Source: an uncultured Clostridia bacterium (lineage in GTDB: Bacteria; Bacillota; Clostridia; TANB77; CAG-508). From it: 47,914 bases of DNA. The stretch spans positions 1-47,914 of the forward strand of contig CALXMH010000010.1 of the NCBI GenBank assembly GCA_944389425.1. The letters run 5' to 3'. The notes under the pieces are model-generated. The model had not been told where the DNA came from. It did not search any database and worked only from the letters and a program-made list of their open reading frames with translations. Made by a program: the position numbers and the translations under genes. Positions 9,666-18,410 of this stretch are shown here, in pieces; the stretch's first letter is position 1; each line of letters opens with the position of its first letter.

Positions 9666-10601
9666 ATGGCAAATATAAAGAAAAAAGTAGATGAAGAAAG
9701 TACATCTACTAATAAAAAAGGTATTACAAAAGTAAATACAACCAGAACACAAAAAATTGTTGCCAAAACTAAAACTGCTACAAAACGTACTAGTGCAAAA
9801 ACTTCTACTACAAAATCAAAAGAGGTTACAGCAAAGTCTAAGAAAACAGCTTCTAAAAAAGAAACTACAAGTACTAAATCTAAGGTTGCTTCAAAAACTA
9901 CTAAGGCTACAAAAGTAGCAAAAAAATCTACCACTAAAAAGACTACTACAAAAAAAGTTGCTACAAAAAAACTAGCAGATAATGATAAAATAACTTCTAA
10001 AACTGTACTTGTTCAAGATTTCTTAGAGCCAGAATATTACGATTTACCATTTACTTATAATCAAACAGTTGTAAAAATATTAGCTCAAACACCTGAAATT
10101 TTATTTGTATATTGGGATATTTCAGATGAAGATAGAAAAAAATATGCTGAGCAATATGGTGAAAATTTCTTTAATGAAACAAAACCGGTATTGATTATAA
10201 CAAACAAAACAATGGGTTATTCTTTTGAAGTTGAAATAAACGATTTTGCAAATAGTTGGTATTTGCATGTAAATGATGCAAAATGCGAATATAATATAGA
10301 ACTTGGAAGACGCCCTATTTTTAAAAAGCAAAACATACCAACAGATTATGTGTATATAGCTTCTTCAAATGTTATAGAAGCACCAAATGACCATATATTA
10401 TTCGAGAAAAAACAAAATATGGTTTATTTTAAAAATGTTAAAACTAATGTAATTTCATCTAAGCCAATAACTAACCTATCTTTTATAAGCAATATGGGCA
10501 GAATTTATAATATTTATGATATATATAAAGATATGTACAAAGATGAAAATTTTGAAGTTTCTACAAAAATGATGGGAAATTCATCTTCTATATTTAAATA
10601 A
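9666..10601 (+). CDS. DUF4912-type protein with Lys/Thr/Ala-rich N-terminal tail
   Basis: 311 residues. Residues 1-100 are a low-complexity, strongly basic tail (repeated TTKK, TKSK and KVAK), followed by a globular domain with VKILAQTPEILFVYWDISDEDRKK, which fits the DUF4912 family. Proteins of this family commonly sit beside GH57 branching enzymes, as here (17 bases before the next start). The basic tail could bind an acidic partner, nucleic acid or the cell surface, but function is unknown. AAGGAGG precedes the ATG. Confidence 0.78.
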   Translation: MANIKKKVDEESTSTNKKGITKVNTTRTQKIVAKTKTATKRTSAKTSTTKSKEVTAKSKKTASKKETTSTKSKVASKTTKATKVAKKSTTKKTTTKKVATKKLADNDKITSKTVLVQDFLEPEYYDLPFTYNQTVVKILAQTPEILFVYWDISDEDRKKYAEQYGENFFNETKPVLIITNKTMGYSFEVEINDFANSWYLHVNDAKCEYNIELGRRPIFKKQNIPTDYVYIASSNVIEAPNDHILFEKKQNMVYFKNVKTNVISSKPITNLSFISNMGRIYNIYDIYKDMYKDENFEVSTKMMGNSSSIFK

Positions 10602-10618
10602 TAACAAAGGAGATTTAT

Positions 10619-12208
10619 ATGAAAAACATAAAAGGATATGTAAGTTTTGTTTTGCATGCCCATCTTCCATTTGTATATCATCCAGAAAGTGAAGATTACT
10701 TGGAAGAGCAATGGCTTTTTGAAGCAATTTCTGAAACTTATATACCACTATTATTAAATTTTAAAAAATTAGAAGAGGAGCATGTTGATTTTAGAATAAC
10801 AATGTCACTTACTCCTCCACTTCTTTCTATGCTTGATAATGAACTTTTGCAAAAGAGATATATTAAGTATTTAAAAACACATATTGAATTATGTGAAAAA
10901 GAAGTTGTAAGAACAGCATATGATGAAAGATTAAACAAGCTTTCACATTATTATTTAGATAGATATACAAATGATTTACATGTATTTAAAGATGTATATA
11001 ATTGTAATTTAATAAACGGATTTAAACACTTCCAAGACATTGGAGTATTAGAAATAATAACATGTGGTGCAACACATGGTTACTTCCCTATTTTATATGT
11101 AAATGAGCATACCATACGTGCGCAAATAGCAGTTGGTGTTCAAACTTATGAAAAATATTTTGGAAGACGTCCTCGTGGAATTTGGCTTCCAGAATGTGGC
11201 TATGTACCACAAGCGGACAAGTATTTTCGTGAATTTGGAATAGAATACATATTAACAGAATCTCATGGAATATTATATGCAGACCCTACCCCACTATATG
11301 GTACATTTGCTCCAATTGTATCTCCTGGTGGTATAGTTGCATTTGGAAGAGATATAGAATCTTCTAAACAAGTATGGAGCTCAATTATTGGATACCCTGG
11401 TGATTTTAATTACAGAGAATATTATAGAGACATTGGTTTTGAAGCAGATTATGATTATATAAAACCATATATTGCATCAAATGGAGTTCGTGTACATACT
11501 GGAATAAAATACTATCGTATAACATCCAAAAGTGATTTTAAAGACTACTATAACCCAAGATGGGCAATGGACACAGCAGAAAAGCAAGCTGGCCATTTCT
11601 TAGATTCAAGAGTTGCCCAAATTAATTATTTATCTGAACATATGCATGTTCCACCACTTGTTGTATGTCCTTATGATGCTGAATTATATGGACACTGGTG
11701 GTATGAAGGTCCTTATTGGTTATATATACTATTTAAAAAGATTTATTATGATGATTGTAACTTTAAACTAATAACCCCTGGCGACTATATAGACATGTTT
11801 CCAGAAATTCAAGTTGCCTCTCCATGCATATCTAGCTGGGGCAAAAATGGATATAGTGAAGTATGGTTAAATGGAGAAAACGATTATGCACACAAGCACC
11901 TACATGTAGCAGGTGACCGAATGGTAGAACTAGCTCACCTATTCCCTAACGAAAAAGATGAACTAAAACGAAATGCCCTAAACCAATGTGCTCGCGAATT
12001 GCTACTTGCCCAAAGCAGTGACTGGCTATTTATAATAACCAACGGAACAATGGTAGACTATGCAAAGCGCAGAATAAAAGATCATATAGGAAGATTTACA
12101 AAACTATATGAACAAATAAAATCAGACAAAATAGATAAAGATTTCTTAAAAATGATAATGGAAAAAGACAAAATTTTCCCAGACATTGATTATATGATAT
12201 ACTATTAA
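10619..12208 (+). CDS. GH57-family 1,4-alpha-glucan branching enzyme (DUF1957 type)
   Basis: 529 residues. It begins with GYVSFVLHAHLPFVYHPE, the conserved first GH57 motif. Later motifs include GIWLPECGY (with the nucleophile Glu typical of branching-enzyme GH57s) and YDAELYGHWWYEGPYWL (with the general acid Asp). The length matches GH57 branching enzymes. It forms alpha-1,6 branches in glycogen-like glucan in the cytoplasm. It follows the DUF4912 gene by 17 bases in an operon and ends at a strong terminator. The GT4 synthase candidate is divergently transcribed. Confidence 0.93.
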   Translation: MKNIKGYVSFVLHAHLPFVYHPESEDYLEEQWLFEAISETYIPLLLNFKKLEEEHVDFRITMSLTPPLLSMLDNELLQKRYIKYLKTHIELCEKEVVRTAYDERLNKLSHYYLDRYTNDLHVFKDVYNCNLINGFKHFQDIGVLEIITCGATHGYFPILYVNEHTIRAQIAVGVQTYEKYFGRRPRGIWLPECGYVPQADKYFREFGIEYILTESHGILYADPTPLYGTFAPIVSPGGIVAFGRDIESSKQVWSSIIGYPGDFNYREYYRDIGFEADYDYIKPYIASNGVRVHTGIKYYRITSKSDFKDYYNPRWAMDTAEKQAGHFLDSRVAQINYLSEHMHVPPLVVCPYDAELYGHWWYEGPYWLYILFKKIYYDDCNFKLITPGDYIDMFPEIQVASPCISSWGKNGYSEVWLNGENDYAHKHLHVAGDRMVELAHLFPNEKDELKRNALNQCARELLLAQSSDWLFIITNGTMVDYAKRRIKDHIGRFTKLYEQIKSDKIDKDFLKMIMEKDKIFPDIDYMIYY

Positions 12209-12237
12209 AAGAGATGCCAAAAACGCATCTCTTTTTT
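12207..12237. terminator. bidirectional intrinsic terminator
   Basis: AAAAGAGATGC and GCATCTCTTTT arms with a 7-base loop and flanking A and T runs. It serves the GH57 gene (plus) and the converging membrane-protein gene ending at 12245. Confidence 0.9.
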
Positions 12238-12244
12238 ATAAATA

Positions 12245-13066
12245 TTAATTATTCATAAATTTATTTTCTATCTCTTTTGCTTTTTCTTTTGAATTTTCTA
12301 TTTGTAATAGTATTAATCTAAGTGTTAAATATTTTCCATTTTTGTTATCTTTTACTTGTATTTTAGAATTATCTTCTAAATTTAGTCCATTAGATGTGTC
12401 TATTTCTCTTAATCCATACTTCATAAAATTAATTGTGTACCTTTCATAATCAGTATTATATGTTAAAAGCATATAATATGTTTTTCCGTCTTCTATAAAA
12501 ATATCATCATTAGACATTTGTGTTATGTATTGATTTTCTTTTTCTTCCTGTTGCACTTCATCCCATCCCTGTTTCTCTCTTAAAAAGTCTGGTTGGCTTT
12601 TTTCATATTCAGAAAATGGAATTACCCCTCCTGATTTTATAAATGGTATAATCTCTTCATCTATTTTACCTTTTAATACCTTTTCTACTTTCACTGTGCC
12701 AACTGTTTTTGCAGACGAATAGCTTCCTGTACTAGGATTGTAATTTGTTGTTCCTTCAATGTTTTCCACAGTTCCTATAATTATATAATCTGCCAAATTT
12801 CCAATAATTCCAGTATCTGATATATCAAAAGCATAATCTACGTCTGCTCCTCCACCTCCTTTTTGTATCTCTTCATACCATACTTCTTCTGGTATTTTTA
12901 ATATTTTCTCTTGTTCTCTTACTCTTGCTATTTGTTCTTGGCTAGAAGGTCCTACTGGAATTTCTTCTCTATTTTCATTTATTACTTTAAAAATAGCCAT
13001 CGCTGCTAGTACAACAATCACAATTGCTAGAACTACTACTATTCCTATTAGTACTTTTTTCTTCAT
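12245..13066 (-). CDS. membrane-anchored paralog 1 of a tandem pair, unknown function
   Basis: 273 residues. It starts MKKKVLIGIVVVLAIVIVVL, a single N-terminal membrane helix without lipobox, so most of the protein is outside the cell. The extracellular part shares long stretches with the neighbour at 13107-14063: DYIIIGTVENIEG, KVEKVLKG, TYYMLLTYNTDYERYTINF and LREIDTSNGLNL. No enzyme motif is recognised. The pair arose by tandem duplication; ATG is preceded by GGAGGGGAA. Confidence 0.7.
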   Translation of the reverse strand: MKKKVLIGIVVVLAIVIVVLAAMAIFKVINENREEIPVGPSSQEQIARVREQEKILKIPEEVWYEEIQKGGGGADVDYAFDISDTGIIGNLADYIIIGTVENIEGTTNYNPSTGSYSSAKTVGTVKVEKVLKGKIDEEIIPFIKSGGVIPFSEYEKSQPDFLREKQGWDEVQQEEKENQYITQMSNDDIFIEDGKTYYMLLTYNTDYERYTINFMKYGLREIDTSNGLNLEDNSKIQVKDNKNGKYLTLRLILLQIENSKEKAKEIENKFMNN

Positions 13067-13106
13067 GTGTTTTCCCCTCCTTATTATTTTTATAATTATC
13101 TTCTTA

Positions 13107-14063
13107 TTAAATTATGACTGAAATTATGGTATTAATTGAATATATTATTAGTATTATTGGTGTTATAAAATCTTTTATTTGTTCTATTATCCCCTTTTCT
13201 TCTTTTTCTTTTGGCATTACATATACACTTGCATCTGCTCCTTGTGATTCGGTATTTTCATTTGAAGCTTTTTTCTCTTCTTCTGATGCTACTTTTTCTA
13301 TTTGCGATAATATTGAGCTAAGTGGTGTAGTGCTTCCTGCTCTGGTATTTTTTACTCTTATTTTAGAATTATCTTTTAAATTTAATCCATTAGATGTATC
13401 TATTTCTCTTAATCCATATTGATTAAAATTTATTTGATATCTTTCAAAATCTGTATTATATTCAAGTAACATATAATATGTTTTGCCTTGCTCTATTAAA
13501 ATATCATCACTTTCAAGTTGTAATATGTATTCGTCATCCTTTGGGGTATCACCAATAATTTGAATATTGTTTATAAATTCAGATTTTGCTTTTTTATATT
13601 CTGAAAATTGAATGTATCCACCTGTTCTAATAAATGGTATAGTCTCCTCATTTATTTCCCCTTTTAGTACTTTTTCTACTTTTATAGTCCCCGCAGTCTT
13701 TGCAACAGTATACTCTTCAGTAGTTGGGTTATAGTTTGTTACTCCTTCAATATTTTGAACTGTCCCTATTATTATAAAATCTGTTACATTTCCAATTGTC
13801 CCAGTATCTGTTACATCATAGAGATAATGTATCTCTACTGGTCCTATAACTCCTATTCTTTTAACATCTTCTAATGGTTCTTCTGGTAATGGTAATATTT
13901 TCTCTTGTGCTCTTATTTGTGCTATTCGTTCTGGACTAGGAGTTGGTCCAATTGCTCCTCCTTCTAGTTTTTCTTCTCCTGGTTTGAAAAATACCATTGC
14001 CACTAGTATCACAACCACAATTGCTAAAACTACTCCTATCCCTATTAGTACTTTTTTCTTCAT
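13107..14063 (-). CDS. membrane-anchored paralog 2 of a tandem pair, unknown function
   Basis: 318 residues. It has the same N-terminal anchor and extracellular core as the gene at 12245-13066, but a different end: a Glu/Lys-rich linker and a C-terminal hydrophobic stretch (FITPIILIIYSINTIISVII), which may be a second membrane anchor. That tail is absent from paralog 1. A short 40-base gap separates the two genes and each has its own ribosome binding site. Function is unknown. Confidence 0.68.
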   Translation of the reverse strand: MKKKVLIGIGVVLAIVVVILVAMVFFKPGEEKLEGGAIGPTPSPERIAQIRAQEKILPLPEEPLEDVKRIGVIGPVEIHYLYDVTDTGTIGNVTDFIIIGTVQNIEGVTNYNPTTEEYTVAKTAGTIKVEKVLKGEINEETIPFIRTGGYIQFSEYKKAKSEFINNIQIIGDTPKDDEYILQLESDDILIEQGKTYYMLLEYNTDFERYQINFNQYGLREIDTSNGLNLKDNSKIRVKNTRAGSTTPLSSILSQIEKVASEEEKKASNENTESQGADASVYVMPKEKEEKGIIEQIKDFITPIILIIYSINTIISVII

Positions 14064-14269
14064 GTATTTTCCCCTCCTTATTTTATTCTTCTTACGTCTT
14101 TTAACTTCATCTAGTTATATTATTCGACAAAAAATATTTTTTCCCTTATTTTTAGATGTTTCAATTTTCCGGACATATTTCATTTTGAGTAGTATTTGAA
14201 TAATATAATGTATATCTAGTATGTTTTTGCAGATAATAATTGTAATGTTTTGGAAGGAGTTTTTAAGCC

Positions 14270-15133
14270 GTGATTAAGTCTTTTTGTATTAAAACAAATA
14301 ATAAGAATATTTTAAATTATCTTGTAGGCAGTTTTAAGCGTAATACTCCTAGCAATTTTTATCTGTCTAAGCATAAGTTTAAAATTTATAATAATGTTAT
14401 TATTCATTATACTGGAAATGATGTTACTTTGTTTTATAACTATATTTCTAGTCTTATTCAGCATGCTATTTTGAAGTTTTACGAAGATAAAATTTTGTAT
14501 AATTTTATTAATTATGATTATTTTTATTTTACAGATACAGAAAAAGATACTATTTTTGATATTTCTAAACAATTATTAAAAGAAAATGAATCTATATATA
14601 ATTCTAGATTAAATATATTGTATCATTTATGTCATAATTATGTTTCAAGCAATAAAAGCATGATATTAGATGGATTTGTTAATTTTAGGCTTAGGGAATA
14701 TTCTATTATTTTAAATGAGCTTGTTGTAGAAGCTGCAAGTACTTTTACTATAAAAAAAGAATACGATGAATTTATTGAGCTTTTAAAATCATACGTAAAT
14801 GAAACACCTTCTACCGCAAAGGAAGTTCATTTAATTTATTTTAGTGATGATTCTTTGCTATTAGATGAGAATAAAAATATTATAAAAATAGATAAAAATA
14901 TTGCAAGTGCTAAGTACTTGTCTGACATAACTTTTTCTAGCAATGATTATTGTTTAAATACTCTACTGAACATTCTTCCTAAAAGAATTTATATACATTT
15001 ATTAAACGACAATAAAAATAACGAATTTTTAGATACACTTTGTGCTATTTTTGGTAAAAGAATAATCATTTGCCTTGACTGCAATATTTGCAATTTTTAC
15101 AAGACAAATGATATTTTAAAAAAGAATAATTAA
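14270..15133 (+). CDS. ytxC: YtxC-family sporulation protein
   Basis: 287 residues, close to the roughly 280 of Bacillus YtxC. The pattern of an Asn/Tyr-rich N-terminal half, a central helical segment around FVNFRLREYSIILNELV, and a C-terminal segment ending in an acid- and Cys-containing strand fits the YtxC-like family linked to sporulation, whose biochemical role is not known. I chose GTG at 14270 because AAGGAG lies 10 bases upstream. It overlaps the convergent rhodanese gene by 4 bases. Confidence 0.72.
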   Translation: MIKSFCIKTNNKNILNYLVGSFKRNTPSNFYLSKHKFKIYNNVIIHYTGNDVTLFYNYISSLIQHAILKFYEDKILYNFINYDYFYFTDTEKDTIFDISKQLLKENESIYNSRLNILYHLCHNYVSSNKSMILDGFVNFRLREYSIILNELVVEAASTFTIKKEYDEFIELLKSYVNETPSTAKEVHLIYFSDDSLLLDENKNIIKIDKNIASAKYLSDITFSSNDYCLNTLLNILPKRIYIHLLNDNKNNEFLDTLCAIFGKRIIICLDCNICNFYKTNDILKKNN

Positions 15134-15474
15134 ATTTTTGCTCCATCCTTTATTGTGTATACATTTGTATAACACAAGTCGTCAAGAATTTTAGCTGCTT
15201 TTTTACTTCTTATACCAACTGAGCAATACAATATAATTATGTTATCTCTGTTTGTTACTATTTTTCCTATATTTTTTGCTATATCATAAACTGGTAAATT
15301 TATGGTTCCTGCTAGATGTCCTTCATTAAATTCTTGACTGCTTCTTACATCTATTAATATTGCATTTGGATGTTTTTTTAAAATGTCTAATGCCTCTTTT
15401 TGTTCTATTTCTTTGCTGGATGTTCTAAATAAAATTATTCTTTTTACTTTATTTATTATATTCATTTTCATCAC
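15130..15474 (-). CDS. rhodanese-domain protein
   Basis: 114 residues with one rhodanese fold: AILIDVRSSQEFNEGHLAG (the substrate-side motif) and active-site loop LYCSVGIRS with the catalytic Cys. Such single-domain proteins carry sulfane sulfur. The N-terminal 20 residues are hydrophobic and basic and might associate with the membrane. The gene lies convergent to ytxC and is separated from the secDF pair by a terminator, so it is probably transcribed alone. Confidence 0.87.
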   Translation of the reverse strand: MMKMNIINKVKRIILFRTSSKEIEQKEALDILKKHPNAILIDVRSSQEFNEGHLAGTINLPVYDIAKNIGKIVTNRDNIIILYCSVGIRSKKAAKILDDLCYTNVYTIKDGAKI

Positions 15475-15479
15475 ATCCT

Positions 15480-15516
15480 AAAAAAGTACTAATATATTAT
15501 ATTAGTACTTTTTTAG
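15480..15516. terminator. strong bidirectional terminator
   Basis: AAAAAGTACTAATATA pairs with its complement to make a perfect 16-bp stem with A and T runs on both sides. It ends the minus-strand HD-SecD-SecF transcript. Confidence 0.88.
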
Positions 15517-15524
15517 GATGTTAA

Positions 15525-16172
15525 TTATTCGTCTTCACTTTCTGCTTTTTTTATTTCTAATAATTCATTATTTTTATTGGCTGTATATAATAGTGCAATT
15601 CCAAGTCCAAATAAAGTAGTTGGTACTATGCTTAAATCTATTGGTAAATTAAATATTAAGTACAAACTTACTATTACAGCTTGCAAAACTATTATAGAAA
15701 GTATAGACTTTCCTATTACTTTTATAACTCCAAGTGAGCTATATCTTATTGCCATAAATGCAATTCCAAGCACTACTGATAATGCAACTGGCCATATATA
15801 AGGTTCTGCTACTTCGTAAAATGTTAGTGCTGGCATATTAAATATGTCTAAATCCTCTGCTTTATATTCTAATGAATATTTTTCGTTTATTTTTGCTAAG
15901 AAATTATCTATTTGCTCACTTGTTACTTGTGGCATTGTTATTAGCACCATTTCGCCAAAATATTCTACATCTTGAATTAATGCTTCTGAATTTTCAAAAG
16001 TTTCGTTTACTATTTGTGTAACTTCGTCTTTATTTACACCTGTTTCTATATATAGTCCAATTTTTGTATAGCTTCCATAAACATTTCCTATATTAAACCC
16101 ATGTATGAAAAATGTTACTATTCCAGCTATTAATATTATTGCTATTATTCCATATAATATTTTGTTTTTCAT
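15525..16172 (-). CDS. secF: reduced SecF-like protein
   Basis: 215 residues. An N-terminal membrane helix is followed by a small extracellular domain (about 30-120) and about three further hydrophobic segments (IWPVALSVVLGIAFMAIRY, a long helix near 150-172, and one near 180-200). Normal SecF is about 300 residues with six helices. The assignment rests mainly on its pairing with the SecD-like gene 11 bases upstream and on the domain order. A Glu/Lys tail closes the protein. It would assist protein export with SecD. Confidence 0.6.
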   Translation of the reverse strand: MKNKILYGIIAIILIAGIVTFFIHGFNIGNVYGSYTKIGLYIETGVNKDEVTQIVNETFENSEALIQDVEYFGEMVLITMPQVTSEQIDNFLAKINEKYSLEYKAEDLDIFNMPALTFYEVAEPYIWPVALSVVLGIAFMAIRYSSLGVIKVIGKSILSIIVLQAVIVSLYLIFNLPIDLSIVPTTLFGLGIALLYTANKNNELLEIKKAESEDE

Positions 16173-16183
16173 TATTCTTCCTC

Positions 16184-17569
16184 CTATTTTTTCATATTTG
16201 CCCTTTGTATAAACATAAGTCTTGTAAATACAAAATTATATATTAGAGAAATTATTAATCCCCAGAATAATGCAATTCCAAAGCTTTTTATAGTTTCCCA
16301 TTCTACAAACACAAATACTACTGCCATTATATACATAGGAATTTGAAGTGAAATATTTTTAATTAATTCCTTCTTTATAGTTACATCTGCATTAGCTGAA
16401 TTTTCTCTTAACTTTTTAGCTATTGCTTGAACAAATACAAATTCTAGTATAATTGCAATTCCTATTGCTGCCATAGCTTCTAGTGATATTATTGTATCTG
16501 TAAATCTTACAACTATTAAGTAAAGTGCTATATATCCAATTATAGATAATGCAGAAATTATACCATATGTTCTATGTCTTATTATTAAATAAACTACCAT
16601 TAATGCAAAAATTATAATTGCTGCTAATATTATTTTATTTAGTATATCTTGTGTTATAACTGGTGCTACATATTCGTTTGTTCCAATATCGTATACAATT
16701 GGAATTATTCCATTATTTAATACTATTGCTATTTCACCAGATTGAACAAAATAATTTTGTAATGTATTTGAATCTGTTGTTGGGCTTCCAATTGTTAATG
16801 GTAATTCACCATTTGACATTGTTTGTCCAAAATATGTTGTTGTTATTGTTTCATCATCTAGTTTTATTGTTATTGTTTTTGTTGTAGAATTTCCTTCTTC
16901 ATCTGTTGTTTGAACATATGTTTTAGAAATTTCTTCTAATTTTTGTTTTCCTTCATCATTAAAAACTATATTTAAATATACTGTTGTTCCTGTTGTATCT
17001 GTATAATACATTGTTTTTGCTTCTTCTATATTTGAATTATCTAATAAAACTTCTTCTGTTTCTGTATCTATAATTTTAAAAGTACCTTGTGATAATAAGT
17101 AACCTAATATATCATCTATTCCGCTATTTTCTGGTACTTCTAGTGCAATATCACCAGTTGTTGTATCTACTCTTAAATCATAGTTTATCATATTAAATTG
17201 ATTAAGTCTTTTTTGTATAATATTTTTTGAAAGTTCGTAATTTTCTGCTGTTAACACTTCTTTGCTATTTACTGGGACTGTTTCTGTATTTTCATCTGCT
17301 TGCTCTTCTGTTTCATCTTCTGCACTAGTCTCTTCTGATGCTTCCTCTGTTGTTTCTTCTGTTGTAGCACTCTCTACTTCTTTTGTAGAATCATCTACTA
17401 CAAATTTAATTAATCTTGTCCCATTTAATTCTTTGCTTACTAAATAATCTGGCATAATATTTTTTATCATTCCACCTTGTAGTTTATATATTCCTACAAA
17501 AGATATTAGTGATATTAATATTATACATACTATAAGTATTGTTAATTTTAATGCACTGTTTTTTTTCAC
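16184..17569 (-). CDS. secD: divergent SecD-like protein
   Basis: 461 residues: N-terminal helix, an unusual acidic Glu/Thr insert (about 62-100), an extracellular P1-like domain (NYELSKNIIQKRLNQF, then IALEVPENSGIDDI), a segment resembling the SecD periplasmic motifs (PLTIGSPTTDSNTLQNYFVQSG), and about six C-terminal helices. The lineup with SecD is clear in order, but the conserved membrane-domain sequence is eroded: ISLEAMAAIGIAIILEFVFVQ stands where SecD normally has a GIAxxVDANVLIFER-like segment. It is expected to act with the adjacent SecF-like protein in export. Confidence 0.68.
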   Translation of the reverse strand: MKKNSALKLTILIVCIILISLISFVGIYKLQGGMIKNIMPDYLVSKELNGTRLIKFVVDDSTKEVESATTEETTEEASEETSAEDETEEQADENTETVPVNSKEVLTAENYELSKNIIQKRLNQFNMINYDLRVDTTTGDIALEVPENSGIDDILGYLLSQGTFKIIDTETEEVLLDNSNIEEAKTMYYTDTTGTTVYLNIVFNDEGKQKLEEISKTYVQTTDEEGNSTTKTITIKLDDETITTTYFGQTMSNGELPLTIGSPTTDSNTLQNYFVQSGEIAIVLNNGIIPIVYDIGTNEYVAPVITQDILNKIILAAIIIFALMVVYLIIRHRTYGIISALSIIGYIALYLIVVRFTDTIISLEAMAAIGIAIILEFVFVQAIAKKLRENSANADVTIKKELIKNISLQIPMYIMAVVFVFVEWETIKSFGIALFWGLIISLIYNFVFTRLMFIQRANMKK

Positions 17570-17591
17570 TTTATATTCCTCCTAGTTTATA

Positions 17592-18251
17592 TTACAATAA
17601 TTTTGTATCATTTATTATTAATTCAAACCATATATTTAAATATTTAGCTGCATATTTGCTCATCATTGTTCTTTCCATAAATATTTCAAAATAATCAAGC
17701 ATTGGGCATATATTTGTATCAATAGTTAAATCTAATGTTACTTTTCTGTTTTCACTACTTATTGTAAGTTCAGACTTTGTAACAGCATAATTTACTTTAT
17801 CATGAATATCAAAACTTGCTAAATTTTGATTTCTTACTCTACTTCTGTGAACATCAGATTTATCTGCTAATATTAAAGCAGCTGAAATTTCGCTTACTGA
17901 ATTTCCTGTATGCTCATCATGATTACCTATTGCCATAAGAATTTGTATACAATCTTCAAGTGGCATTCCCATTTCTTTTAAAATGTTGTATGCTAAAATT
18001 GCTCCTGAATGTGCATGGTCCACTCTATTTATACAGTTGCCAATGTCATGTAAATATCCTGCAATTCTTGCAAGTTCCACTGTTTTTTCATCAAAACCTA
18101 ATGTTTGAAGAATATCTCCTGCTCTTTTAGATACTATTGAAATATGTCTTATTGAATGTTCTGTATATCCAAGTGCATCTAGCTGTTGCTGTGCACCTTC
18201 AACTAATTCTCTTACTTCCATATTATTTTTTACATCACTTAATGTTATCAA
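17592..18251 (-). CDS. HD-domain phosphohydrolase
   Basis: 219 residues with HD metal motifs: a first His in EHSIRHISIV, the HD pair in GYLHDIGNCI, two further His in the DHAHSG and GNHDEHTG segments, and a final Asp in ALILADKSDVH. It is a single-domain HD hydrolase; its substrate (a nucleotide or cyclic nucleotide) cannot be told. It sits just upstream of the SecD-like gene by 22 bases, so it is probably cotranscribed. Confidence 0.85.
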   Translation of the reverse strand: MITLSDVKNNMEVRELVEGAQQQLDALGYTEHSIRHISIVSKRAGDILQTLGFDEKTVELARIAGYLHDIGNCINRVDHAHSGAILAYNILKEMGMPLEDCIQILMAIGNHDEHTGNSVSEISAALILADKSDVHRSRVRNQNLASFDIHDKVNYAVTKSELTISSENRKVTLDLTIDTNICPMLDYFEIFMERTMMSKYAAKYLNIWFELIINDTKLL

Positions 18252-18361
18252 TTTATGCCTCCTAAAATAATCTTTTTCAATTTTATATTAAATTTCAAAA
18301 ATAATCAACTATTTTTACTAAAAATTATGAGAAATTGCTATTATTATTTATTATACAAAAA

Positions 18362-18402
18362 TAAAAAAAGAATATGCTATTTTTTTAAGCATATCCCTTT
18401 TT
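18362..18402 (-). terminator. intrinsic terminator after the AI-2E-type gene
   Basis: ATATGCT and AGCATAT arms around a T-rich loop, flanked by A and T runs, just downstream of the gene ending at 18411. Confidence 0.8.
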
Positions 18403-18410
18403 ATTTTATA

